64,000 bases of DNA from Phaeodactylum tricornutum CCAP 1055/1 (taxonomy: Eukaryota; Bacillariophyta; Bacillariophyceae; Surirellales; Neidiaceae), in assembly GCF_000150955.2 (NCBI RefSeq), contig NC_011673.1:124001-188000 (forward strand), in the 5' to 3' direction. Numbering within the stretch: the stretch's first letter is position 1; every line of letters begins with the position of its first letter. The notes below the pieces were generated by a model, which was not told the DNA's origin, did not search any database, and saw only the letters and a list, made by a program, of their open reading frames with translations. The translations under genes were made by a program, and so were the position numbers. Positions 21,363 through 31,408 of this stretch are shown here, in pieces.

Positions 21363-23717
21363 ATGGGCGAGCCATCACAATCCGACCATGGGCCAGCGGT
21401 AACCAAGGAGGCGTCAAAATCAAGGAGAGAGGACGTTCGCCAGGTGGAAGGAAACCTTACCATGTCCGGCAAATTCAATCTTCCAACCGTTATATCGCTA
21501 AGGAACGATTGCTTCGACTTAAATAGTCAAGGGGAAACACGACGGGTCCGGAGTCGGCGGCAGCGCGCAGAGGTTAGGACCGGACCCCTCGCACAATTGT
21601 GGCTTGTGCTGATCCTTCTCGGCAGCGTGGTCCTGATATGTCCGGAACCCAGTTATGCGTTGGTACCACGGAAATTCACGTTCTCCACACCTTGGAATCG
21701 AATGGAATTTGTCCAGTCGATACGCTGCCGGGCATCGAGTCGAAACGAGGACGAACCCGATGACGACGACGACGAGCCGCCGTCGGTGGACGTTTCCAGT
21801 TTTCGTCCTCCCAACATGGCGTCGACCTTTGGACTTAACAGAGGCCGATCCTCGCCATCCCAACGAAAGGCCATGGGCACGTCGGGGTCCTCTACCGCTC
21901 GTATTCACATTTGCGGAAATTGCGGCAGTGAATTCGTCAAATGGATGGGGCGTTGCCCGACCTGTCGCGAGTGGAATACGTTGCAAGAGCACGCGGTCCG
22001 GAGAGAACCAGCCTCTGCGTCAAGGCCAGTTTTTGGCACAAATATTTCATCTAGTGGCGCACGACCGGCATCTTGGTTAGATGGTATCCCGGGTAGTCTG
22101 GGATCGAATGCCCCCGTTCGCATCACTGATTTGGTCTCGTCGGACGATGGGTCCACGAATACTCTTTCACGTCTACACTCCTCCCAACGAGTTACGATTC
22201 CTAATGACGACGAACTGAACGTGGTACTGGGTGGAGGTATTATGCCCGGATCGCTCAATCTCATTGGGGGCGATCCCGGGGTTGGAAAGTCGACTCTTAT
22301 GCTCCAAATCGCTGGAGCCGTGGCGAGCCTCGCCATCCCTACTCCCGGCATTGGCATGGGCCTGCCCGACTCCAACAATACCCGTACGAAAAGTTCGACC
22401 GACGGGACGGGTGGACCCGTCTGGTACGTGTCAGGGGAAGAAAATCCCGACCAAATCGCTTCTCGTGCAAGTCGTTTGGGAATTTTGCAATCCGAACTAT
22501 GGTTGCTAGGAGAAACGCACGTCGATACCCTTTGCCAACAGGTTGTTGTGCACGTGGAGGCGTCGACAACACGACCATTCGTCCCATCAGACTCGAAGCT
22601 CGCGATCGACAATGAAAACGTCAGCCACAGCCAAGGCATGCCGATACCAAAGGCTCCCGCTCTGATTGTAATTGACTCGATCCAAACCATGGTCTGTGAC
22701 TCCGGTGGCTCGTCGTCGGCGGGAGGCATTACGCAGGTCCGGGAATGCGTCGCGCTGTTGCTAAGATTGGCCAAATCAACTCGTATCCCCATCTTTTTGG
22801 TAGGTCACGTTACCAAGAACGGTGACGTTGCCGGTCCCCGGACTGTCGAACACATGGTTGATTGCGTACTATACTTGGAAGGGAGTGCGCATAACGACGG
22901 ATTGAATTTGCGCATGCTGCGGGCGAGCAAGAATCGGTTTGGCTCGTCCGACGAAGTCGGCGTCTATGAAATGACGGCGGGACGTTTGTTGCCCGTCTCG
23001 GATCCGTCGTCGCTCTTTTTGGCGCACCGCGTAACGCAAGAAGATGCGGAAGGATGCGCGATTGCCATTGCACTGGAAGGGATGCGCGCCATGACTGTGG
23101 AAGTACAAGCCTTGGCAACACCGTCGGGAAGTACTACTGGCTATGGTCGTCGGACGGTGGAAGGAATCGCCATGTCGAGACTAAACTTATTGATTGGTGT
23201 CCTGCAGAAACGCTGTGGTGTATTCATGTTCAAACAAGACGTATACATTAACGTGGCCGGGCGCATACGTCTTGATCGAGGTGAAGGCAACGCAGTAGAT
23301 CTGGGCGTAGCCGTGGCGTTGGTTAGTAGCTTGGCAACGATTGCGGTGCGGTCGGATACGGCGTTTGTGGGGGAAGTGGGACTCCTGGGTGAACTGAGAT
23401 CTGTAGCAGCGCTGCCAAAACGCTTGGCCGAAGCACGCCGCATGGGCTTTTCTCGCGTCATTACACCTCGAGACGGAAAAGATGCAAAACAAAGATCAAA
23501 GGTTGTGAGCAAGAACTTGAATGGAGTTGAATGGATACAGTGTAGTACCTTGTTGGATGCTATCAACGCCGGACTTGTACAGCCTCTGCCCAAGCGCAAA
23601 CGGAGAACGAATAAGACTTCTGTTCGCGAGCAAAATACTAGTGCCTACCCTGAACGGCTAGAAGATCTCGGTTTCCCGGAGCTATTAGATGACGGAGACG
23701 ATGACGCCTTCATGTAG
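21363..23717 (+). CDS. radA: RadA/Sms DNA repair ATPase, probably organelle-targeted
   Basis: 784 residues from the first in-frame ATG; the open frame extends 13 codons further without ATG. The bacterial RadA layout is complete. A C4 zinc finger CGNC...CPTC lies at about 182-199, a RecA-like core with Walker A GGDPGVGKST near 300 and Walker B ALIVIDSIQTM near 435, the RadA-specific SKNRFGSS near 522, and a Lon-protease-like domain from about 560. The family processes recombination intermediates as a branch-migrating helicase. In eukaryotes this bacterial type is organellar. Residues 79-98 are strongly hydrophobic (LWLVLILLGSVVLI), ending PSYALVPRKF, which resembles a diatom plastid cleavage motif. 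It sits unusually far from the chosen start, so the true start may be further in (ATG at 21462, or a spliced leader). Confidence 0.9.
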   Translation: MGEPSQSDHGPAVTKEASKSRREDVRQVEGNLTMSGKFNLPTVISLRNDCFDLNSQGETRRVRSRRQRAEVRTGPLAQLWLVLILLGSVVLICPEPSYALVPRKFTFSTPWNRMEFVQSIRCRASSRNEDEPDDDDDEPPSVDVSSFRPPNMASTFGLNRGRSSPSQRKAMGTSGSSTARIHICGNCGSEFVKWMGRCPTCREWNTLQEHAVRREPASASRPVFGTNISSSGARPASWLDGIPGSLGSNAPVRITDLVSSDDGSTNTLSRLHSSQRVTIPNDDELNVVLGGGIMPGSLNLIGGDPGVGKSTLMLQIAGAVASLAIPTPGIGMGLPDSNNTRTKSSTDGTGGPVWYVSGEENPDQIASRASRLGILQSELWLLGETHVDTLCQQVVVHVEASTTRPFVPSDSKLAIDNENVSHSQGMPIPKAPALIVIDSIQTMVCDSGGSSSAGGITQVRECVALLLRLAKSTRIPIFLVGHVTKNGDVAGPRTVEHMVDCVLYLEGSAHNDGLNLRMLRASKNRFGSSDEVGVYEMTAGRLLPVSDPSSLFLAHRVTQEDAEGCAIAIALEGMRAMTVEVQALATPSGSTTGYGRRTVEGIAMSRLNLLIGVLQKRCGVFMFKQDVYINVAGRIRLDRGEGNAVDLGVAVALVSSLATIAVRSDTAFVGEVGLLGELRSVAALPKRLAEARRMGFSRVITPRDGKDAKQRSKVVSKNLNGVEWIQCSTLLDAINAGLVQPLPKRKRRTNKTSVREQNTSAYPERLEDLGFPELLDDGDDDAFM

Positions 23718-23812
23718 AAGCCACGAGAGAGGTCAAGCACTTGCGTTATTCCAAATACTATTGATTAGGTTTTATAGATACCGCGATGTAAGTGACATAT
23801 ATTTCCAAGCTT

Positions 23813-26222
23813 TTACTTCGCCGCCTCGTGGATTGTCGTCACACGGCTCGACTTGTAGACTACTCCAATAATATACAGGATTTTATAGAAGATTGCAATA
23901 CCGATCAGGGTAGCAATGTCCGCACTAATCGTGTCCTCATTCTCAACGACATTGTATACCTTGAATGGAAGTGATAGGGAAGACAATGAGAATTTGCATC
24001 CATTTGACCCGCAAGGACTATTCGGCTGCGGTTTCCGTGTACTTACCAAGTTGATCCCACCCAGTACATCGCTTCCGCTCGTAGACTGGACGCACACGCC
24101 TGCACTCGTGCCGGGCTCACACGAGTCAAAAGTCGTATCCTTCAGGTAGTTATACATGGAACTTCGGAGATAGTAGGCGTAGGGCATGATATAGTAGAAC
24201 AAAGTAAAGGGCCAGAAAAGATCATCCTTGGAGATCAAGAACCCGGCAAACAGAAAGGATCCAAACCAAAAGTTCATAAACTGGAGCATTCCAAGGATCG
24301 GATTTTCAAACCATACTGACAGGCATTCCGCGACACATTCAAAGACGTACATGGTGGCAGCGTAGATGATGATGGCAACGCCGAATGTGTCCCAAGGCAT
24401 GTCGATTACGACGAATGACGCAATTACCAGAGCGAATAAAGCAAAAACAAACATGATGGGAATCACTAGAACCGTTTTAGCGAGGGCGTAACTCAGAGGA
24501 CTCGCCATTCCGTTCTTGGACTCGCGAAGAATCGATTTGAACTCTTCGTTCAGAGCGTACACGGCTACGACACCCATGTTGCTTGGGACCGAGACCAGCC
24601 AAAGTACGATCCACATTTTGTTCAAAGCCTGATCCTGAGAATAGTCTCGAGCGTTCAAGTATACCAGTGAAAAAAGCAAAGTAACTACAAAGAATATCAC
24701 CGCTCGGCCCGAATACAGGACAGGATCCCGCATCATGAGTTTCAAATGCCGACTGAACATGATACTAATTTCCTTGCGCAAGAGAGCGCGCTTGACGTCG
24801 GCAACGCCCTCTTGACCCTCATCATCGTTGTCGACTCCACCGAATCCCTTTTTGTGATGCGAAGAGCCCGCGCCTGGACGCTTTTCTTGCCAAGTGTCCA
24901 AAATGCGGTCAACTTCAGCGTCGTCCGAGAAGTCAGCATTCACCATATCGAGAAAGTGTTCTATGTTTGACGGTAAATAAAGGGGATGTGAGAAAGGGCG
25001 GAAGAAGACACATAGCGCAGAAGACCCCGAAGCCATCTCAGTTTTAAAAAAGTTTCGTACCGGCAGGATTTGTTTGCGGAGGAAGCGGGTAGCCGATGCT
25101 TTCGAAATACGGAACGGATTCTTTGACGTTCCCGGTGTAAGCCTCACGGCCTTTCGACAATACCATGACTTCGTCGAAACCTTGGTAGACCTGGCAGGCA
25201 CGAGTTGATTCCGAGCGAAACATGAGAACAGTGAACAAAACAGCGTTTTGCAGATATATCAGGAAATCCTTACCTTGGTCGATGGCTGATGGATGGTACA
25301 GAGAATAATCAAATTCTCTTCTTTAGCCACCCGGACGATTTCTTGCATAATATTTTCCGCCGAGGCTGCGTCCAAACCAGTGGTCGGTTCGTCGAGGAAG
25401 AGCAACGTGGGCTGCTTGAGGAGCGCGATACCGAGCGAAAGACGCCGACGCTGACCACCGCTCAAACGAGCGTTTCTTGTGTCGACGCACACGTCGAGAC
25501 CCATTTTCTGGACAATTTCGTCCACGACGGCGTCAATGTCTTCCTTGGCGGCCACGTCGTAGAGCTCCGCCGCGTAGCGCAGGGTTTCGCGACAGGTCAG
25601 GTAGGGCCAGTGTTGGTCGAGCTGCACGACGGTGTAACAGTGCGACTTGAAAATCTTGTCCGTCAAAGGCACGCCATTGAGTGTAACCCTTCCTTCAGTC
25701 CGACCAAAGAGGGCGTCCAGTGTCAATGCCGAAATCAATACACTTTTTCCGGCTCCACTAGGCCCCATAATCGCCAATACGTCTGTCAAAGAGTAAAGAG
25801 AAGGATCAAAGGCTGAGTTTTAACAACAGAAAGAACAACAATAGGTATTTGTAGTGTTTACGAGTTTGCAAAAGGACAATTCACTCTGGCGTTCGCAAGA
25901 ATTTCTCGCACCCGTAGAAGTAAGGTCCCAGCGACGATCGGCGAAAATTACCCCGTGTCCGCGAACCCAACATCTTCCTCCACACTAGAAACTTACGTCC
26001 CCACTTGACCGTCGCGGCCACGTCGGAGAGAATAGCCTTCTGCTTCCCTTTACTTCCTACCGTGAAATTGAGATTGAAGCGCAAGACTGACGATTCCATC
26101 CCGCTAGACTGCGCCGAGTGCAGTCTCCGGGGATTTCTCGCGTTCGGTTGCGTAATCGCTCCCGGCTCCTCCATCGTCACAGGCTCGTTCTCCTCGGCTT
26201 TGTCGTATTCGTTATCAGTCAT
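23813..26222 (-). CDS. ABCG-family half transporter
   Basis: Five exons: 26222-25997, 25782-25274, 25190-25061, 24960-24047, 23959-23813 (641 residues). All junctions are GT-AG and keep phase; the first restores KWGHVLAIMGPSGAGKS. The NBD comes first and is intact: Walker A GPSGAGKS, Q-loop VVQLDQHWPYLTC, signature LSGGQRRRLSLG, Walker B LLFLDEPTTGLD and H-loop LCTIHQPS. A linker with TNPAEHFLDMV and an acidic region follow, then six membrane segments starting at MFSRHLKLMMRDPVLYSGRA. This is the WBC/ABCG half-size layout; such proteins dimerise and export lipids, sterols or xenobiotics. The substrate cannot be read from sequence. The last intron is 87 nt and open in frame. The N-terminus is acidic and has no signal peptide. 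Confidence 0.93.
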
Positions 26223-26742
26223 GGTACGAGTAGAGTAGGTTAGTGGTATGAACACACAAATTTCGGCTGATCAACAACGCAATTTCTGTATATCAATATT
26301 CAAGGTCGACGTTTTGTGGGGATTGTCCGCATCGCTGGAGCGAAAAGGCCTTCACGAGTTTGCACGGCATACCAGGTATACTGGAAACTAGATCCTATGG
26401 TTCTGATTCCGCGACAATGGAACGAATAAGCGCGAACACAATAGAATCATGATAAAAAGTCCGACTGTCACTCGAACAAGATCGATCAAAAATGGCCTTC
26501 TAGAGAATTAGCTATCCCTATCCGTAATCAGTATTTCGACTGAAAGCAACCGAGGGCGGATTCTTTGGAATTCCCAGCCGGTGTTAGAGCGGCTCCATCT
26601 GGGAGCTCCCATTCTCGAGAAGAAAAGTCTACCTCGCAAGGAACCTATTCGAAACGATCCATCCGTCTAGTAGGTTCATAGGCACGCCGCCACAGTGATC
26701 GTAAAACTGGCCTTGTTCTCACCCTTCGACTAGTGTGGCACT
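26223..26742. other. Intergenic sequence
   Basis: Promoter side of the ABCG gene and 3' side of the methyltransferase gene. Nothing recognised. Confidence 0.35.
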
Positions 26743-27969
26743 CTACGTGTCCAACCGCGGGTAGAATCGTTCCGGAATTCCGTGGAACACCATATTGTTG
26801 TGTATACCGCGGGCGAACGCTTGGGGATCACCAAGCTCCCCCTTTTCCATGGCCCGCGCGACTCGAAAGGCCCGGTCTTCCAGCGAAAGTTCCCGTTCCG
26901 CAAGCGGACCCTGGTCTTCCCGCCACAGTGACTCTTTCACGCGGTGTATATAGGCGGTCGATGCACCTCCGGTGAGCCAGCACCAACCCTCGACCGTTTC
27001 GACCAGTTCAAGGCGGTACCGACCCGACGGAACGCGATCATCATCCTCCACAGCGGCAATGTCCGCTTCTAAAGGTAACATGTAATCGGTAGTAATAACC
27101 AAGGTGCCGGGTTTGCAGGATCGGCCGATCGATTGGGCCAATCCGTCCAGGAGTCCGTGCCCCATGCAACTCGAAAAAACAAAGACAATATCGGCGTCCC
27201 CAATGTAGACGTAGGGACTTTCGAAGGAGCCACAAGCGAAGGAGACTGGCGCCATGGGGATAGTATGTAATGGACCAGATTCTTCCCGGGACATCGTCCG
27301 CAGCTGTGCCCTTCCCTCGTCGTCGACGGGACAGTCCGCCAACGTTGCAAGCGCCTTTTCGTGTATACCGGGCAATAATTCCACGCCCCGGCATTCTCGA
27401 AAGGACGGATGCAATGCTGCTGCTGCCAGGACCAACCGACCCGTCCCGCTGCCAACGTCGACAAAGGTCATACCCGACCAATCCGACGGCACCGGACGAT
27501 CGGAATCTTGGTAAAAAAGGCTGTGTGCCTTGTCCAGGAGAGACGCGAAAAAGTAAAAATCGAATTCGCCGTAGGTGAGCTGCAATGGTGGGTCCTTGCC
27601 GTTCTGAATGTAGGGCCAGTAGCCGTCGGTACGACTGAGAGCGTTACGACTATCCAAATCCGTCGGCGGAAAGAGCCGATCGAGACCGGACAGGACGTCA
27701 GAATATCGAACCCCCGACAAGGAGGCGACACTGGCGTCCGCGTACGGATTCTCTTCCGGCACGAGCGATGATTGATGGAGACGCACACCTGGTCGTGTTG
27801 GATTGTGCTGACTGTGAGTATTGGGCACGCAAGGAGTCACCGGAAACGATAGGACCTCCGGAGGCGCTGCCAACACCCAGAGTAAGACTTGCAGGACCCC
27901 TATCGTCAAGCATCTGTTCGGCGAGGCGTCATTTCGACCGCGTTGGAAGTATTGAATAAAACTCTTCAT
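26743..27969 (-). CDS. SAM-dependent methyltransferase-like protein, plastid-type presequence
   Basis: 408 residues, single exon. The N-terminus has a basic stretch and a hydrophobic core (IGVLQVLLWVLAAPPEVLSF); the Ser-Phe at the end resembles the diatom plastid cleavage motif, so import into the complex plastid is likely. The catalytic part has a class I methyltransferase motif I, FVDVGSGTGRLVLAAAALHP, followed by the acidic residue of motif II in GVELLPGIHEKA, a pattern reminiscent of DOT1-like folds. YIGDADIVFVFSSCMGHGLL provides a later core strand. The substrate is unknown; a histone role is unlikely if the presequence works as read. It is divergent to the SMR gene. Confidence 0.75.
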   Translation of the reverse strand: MKSFIQYFQRGRNDASPNRCLTIGVLQVLLWVLAAPPEVLSFPVTPCVPNTHSQHNPTRPGVRLHQSSLVPEENPYADASVASLSGVRYSDVLSGLDRLFPPTDLDSRNALSRTDGYWPYIQNGKDPPLQLTYGEFDFYFFASLLDKAHSLFYQDSDRPVPSDWSGMTFVDVGSGTGRLVLAAAALHPSFRECRGVELLPGIHEKALATLADCPVDDEGRAQLRTMSREESGPLHTIPMAPVSFACGSFESPYVYIGDADIVFVFSSCMGHGLLDGLAQSIGRSCKPGTLVITTDYMLPLEADIAAVEDDDRVPSGRYRLELVETVEGWCWLTGGASTAYIHRVKESLWREDQGPLAERELSLEDRAFRVARAMEKGELGDPQAFARGIHNNMVFHGIPERFYPRLDT

Positions 27970-28493
27970 GGGTACAGGTTGTCTCTTGTCTGTCGGGAAG
28001 CGACGCTGCTATTGTTGCTATCTGTAAAGCACGGTGTACCTCAAAACGCGAATGAGATCCGCCTCCAGTGACGACGGCATATGCTTTGTCCCATTGACAT
28101 TGACACGTTGTGCGGCAATAGCCATTGGCTTCCCAACGTTCTTGTCATGCGTTTGGGTGTAGGGCAGGGCTGGGCAAGACAGGGCGAGGTACTGACTGTA
28201 ACAAATCGTCAAGGGTAACAATGTCTTTTCCCATATTTATACAATTCCGCATCGAAGAAAGCTTCTTGTTCGGAACAGACGGACGCACCGCACTGTCTAT
28301 TGGCGTGCCAAAGCTCGTCAAACGGCGTGTTTCGTTTGATTGCATAAGAAATTGCGAGTGACACCCTGCGCGACTCCCACTGTTTTCGACCGATGCTCGT
28401 GCGCTGTTTCCCTGTAGATTATATAAGACTAACAAACAGTACGAGCTCGATTATACCCAATCGCTTCCCTTTTCCTGTCTCGCACACGGAGAA
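27970..28493. other. Divergent promoter region
   Basis: 524 bp between the methyltransferase and SMR genes. A TATATAAG-like element occurs near 28421, about 70 bp upstream of the SMR ATG. Its use as a TATA box is inference. Confidence 0.35.
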
Positions 28494-29285
28494 ATGTCTG
28501 GCACAATTGGGCGGCGGACAATGATCCGAGTAGGGTCGTTCGTCCCGGTAATGTTGTGGAGCATCGTTCTGGTCCATCCCTCTCACTTGCTGGCCGAAGC
28601 CGATCGCGGTAGAGCCTCTACACTCTACTATCCACTCGACAATTTACGAATTGACTCGGTCCGGTCATCGGAATACCAATTGCGCACCGGAACCATGTTT
28701 CGTCGTTGGGGAAAGACAGTGGGGACAATCACGGACGATGCCTGGCACCTTGCGGTGCCCTTGGTGTCATCGCCCGCCAAGCATGTCATCGCGGTACGGG
28801 GCGGCGGCTACAACCTGGCCAACCTTGTTGACTGGCTCAGTTCCACCAAATTAAGATGTTGGCTTGTGCTATTGGCCAGCATCACAATCGAAAGTTTCGC
28901 AACCTCGCTCTCGAAAGTAGCCAGAGATTCCTCGTCTCTGCAGGTATTCCTGGGAGCGTGCACGCTCTACTTGTCCAGGTACGAATGGGGTGCCCATGAT
29001 TAGTTTTGCGGGCGTGCGTGTGGAAGAAGGCCTGACTGATAGCTATTGTTTGATCTTCTTTTCCTCTCTCTCTCTCATACCGTTTCCAGCATGTGCGGGT
29101 TTGCCATTTGCTTGGCAAAAATCGAAGTCGGCATCGCCTATGCGGCCTGGGCGGCATTGGGAACCGCCTTTGTGACGGCGTCGGGAATTCTGTTCTTTCA
29201 AGAAGACTGCGACGCAGTCAAAGTCTCGTGCCTTTTCATGATCCTGGCGGGGGTGGTGGGTCTGAATCTTCGGGACTCTCATTGA
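28494..29285 (+). CDS. Small multidrug resistance (SMR/EmrE-like) transporter
   Basis: Exons 28494-28978 and 29090-29285 (intron with donor GTACGA and acceptor TTTCCAG) encode 226 residues. The last 110 match bacterial SMR proteins. TM1 contains WLVLLASITIESFATSLSK, with the Glu of the family's proton/substrate site, followed by a second TM, then GIAYAAWAALGTAFVTASGI for TM3 and SCLFMILAGVVGLNL for TM4. The family forms dimers that exchange protons for cationic drugs or guanidinium. The first 115 residues are an added N-terminal part with a signal-like segment (MLWSIVLVHPSHLLA), so the protein is probably targeted to plastid or ER membranes. SMR proteins are mainly prokaryotic, so gene transfer is likely; the intron and leader show domestication. 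Confidence 0.85.
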
Positions 29286-29461
29286 CTGTGTAATCCTATC
29301 TATCCCGAAACCTTGCCGTCGCGGACCCTTTCCTGACAAACCGCTGTAGCCGCGGGTTTGGAAGTTAGCATTACTGTACAATGCACTTGCCTTCATTCCA
29401 ATAGAGAAATTATAGCACGACCTCTTTTACAGTATTTTTCAAGTCTATTTTATTTCTTACA

Positions 29462-30029
29462 TTAGTCAGATTCTCCATCCCAAGTCTCTGTGTATGCTTC
29501 AATGACATCTTTCAACGGTAGTCTGTGCGGCAGGTCAAACTTGCGGTACTCGGACATCCGCTTGACCAGTTCTTGTTTCAGTTTTCGAACCGGAATTCGA
29601 GCTCTGCCCGTTTCCATGCCGCTCGGTCGTCGCCACGCTTGTTGGACTTGCACCCACGTTTCCAATCCGCAATTTCGAAAACTTTTGAGCTCTTCACCAT
29701 GGCTTTCTTCGAAAGGCGTTTTGATATTGATTTCTTCCGCTTGTGTGCTACCACCTTCGTCGTTCTGCTGTGCTTGCGCCTCGACCTCAGCGGAACCTCG
29801 CCTATGGACGGTATCTTGCCACCAGTCTGCTCCCCTTGGCGCCCCATCTATCAGAATATTCTCTGCGGAAGAAAATAAAGACGTCAGTGTATTCGAAGAT
29901 GTAAAGTGAGCAGCCGCTTTCCGCCCTGTCAACGTACCAATACGCCAAGGAGCTCCGTCGGACTCCTGAGAAGTCGTCGACTCGTCCCAGGTATGACCGG
30001 TTTCCGCTCGTTTCTTCCGAATCAGGATC
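29462..30029 (-). CDS. Protein with a conserved WVQVQQAWRR motif, 5' end unresolved
   Basis: The 3' exon (29862-29462) is convincing. It encodes an acidic region followed by about 75 residues with LETWVQVQQAWRRPSG and ending LPLKDVIEAYTETWDG. This recalls the DUF4050-type proteins of fungi and stramenopiles, from memory. An upstream exon (30029-29938) joins through a 75-bp intron (donor GTACGT, acceptor TTCCGCAG) to give PWRIENILIDGAPRGADWW. Further upstream I cannot fix the start. The long unspliced frame reaches 30424 but lacks family features there. A short ATG exon at 30132-30121 would put exon 2 in a frame that ends in a stop. Function unknown. Confidence 0.55.
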
Positions 30030-30424
30030 CTGGAATAAATAGATTTTCGAGATGAGTCTACATGGCTTCGTTCCCCTGCTCGATGCCGTTTCATGAAAAG
30101 AATGTGAAGAAACTTCATACCGACAGTGCCATTGATCACTGGCTCCGCTGAACGTGAGTGAATGTAGATGACTGTGAGATATTTACGCGGTTCGTTGTTC
30201 CGTTTGTTCTTATGGCAACCGGTCCGGTCGCGGGGGAGAGCGTTCAACGTACAAGCCGTGCCGACATTGGAGAGATTTTCTTGCATTTCAATATGAACCA
30301 TGTCCGAGTGCTTTGGACCATATATGTGAGGATGAATCCAACATCGAAAAGCGTTAAATGGAAGCTCGGAAAACACCTGCCCTACTAGACTCTGTATACA
30401 CCGGAAATCCAAGACTTCGTTCAC

Positions 30425-31408
30425 TATCCTACCCTACCCTAACCCATTGGGGTCTTTGCAGACTTCGTTGATGTCGGCGGACTTACTTTTGTTACATTAC
30501 CGATTTTCTTCTCACGTAGCAACAAGATAACTACCCCAACCCGTAAAACTGCTTTTACTGCAGGTTGCTTGGTTCATCCTCCCGTGACTGATATGTTTTT
30601 TCTGAAGCGGCGCGAGCCTGTCATTTTTGACTGGATACTTTTGGTCTTTCTTGCCGAAGCTCTTTACATCCATGGAAAAGTAAACAACAATCGTCAGTCA
30701 ATACTTTAAATATATAAAATATCGTTTCATCTATTCGAGAAACAGAGCGACTTACTATTACAGTTAATCGAGCTTGGCGAGACGGTTTTGTTTTGCGTTT
30801 TGAGGAGATGTTTGGCTGGTTAGTTGGCTAGGAGAGAGTAGCAAAGTAGTTGTAGTCAGAAAGTAACTAACATGAACATAATCACGCTCTACACATTTAA
30901 ATCGTGGAAGCCTAAGACTTTGGCTGGTTAGAGAGTAAGGTAAGGAAAGAATACTGGTTTTTCTTGCTGAGTCTATGTGTGTCTTGTCCTTTCTTGGGTG
31001 ATCTACATGGAATGGTCGTTTTCTCGCGTAGACGCGAGCGTGGCAGTTGACTGAGTGTGAAATATGTTTTTGTCATTCTTTTCATCCTTCTCAATTACTG
31101 TTAACCGTAAATGGTTGATGCATTTTTGAAACCTCCAGAAAGGCATCTATTTTTGATCACTCGAGAAAGCAAATTCATGTAATGTGAATAACTCTTGATA
31201 GCATGTGTATCGATCAGTGTGTGTATCAAGGAGTGGTTTGACTGGAAGGTGACGATCATCCAGGACTACGCGACAACGAAAATACCATAGCACATTCACT
31301 TTGCAGTTGGACTGAATGCAATCTATTCATATATTTCCAATTGGCATTGGTGAGGTGTCTGTTCATCTCATTGCGAACGCAGAGTCCTGATCGAGAAGAT
31401 ATATTACC
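30425..31408. other. Intergenic sequence
   Basis: AT-rich, with no gene recognised. A short CCTACCCTACCCTAACCC run at about 30428-30445 resembles telomere repeats but is too short to mean anything. It presumably contains the promoter of the glycosyltransferase gene. Confidence 0.35.

Noticed and set aside
21905-22792. 295-codon open frame antisense to RadA
   Set aside because: It lies wholly inside the strongly supported RadA gene, has no recognisable domain, and is Ser/Pro-rich as expected from the complement of GC-rich coding DNA.
30427-30446. Telomere-like CCCTAA run
   Set aside because: Fewer than four irregular units, within an ordinary intergenic region and not near a chromosome end signature.
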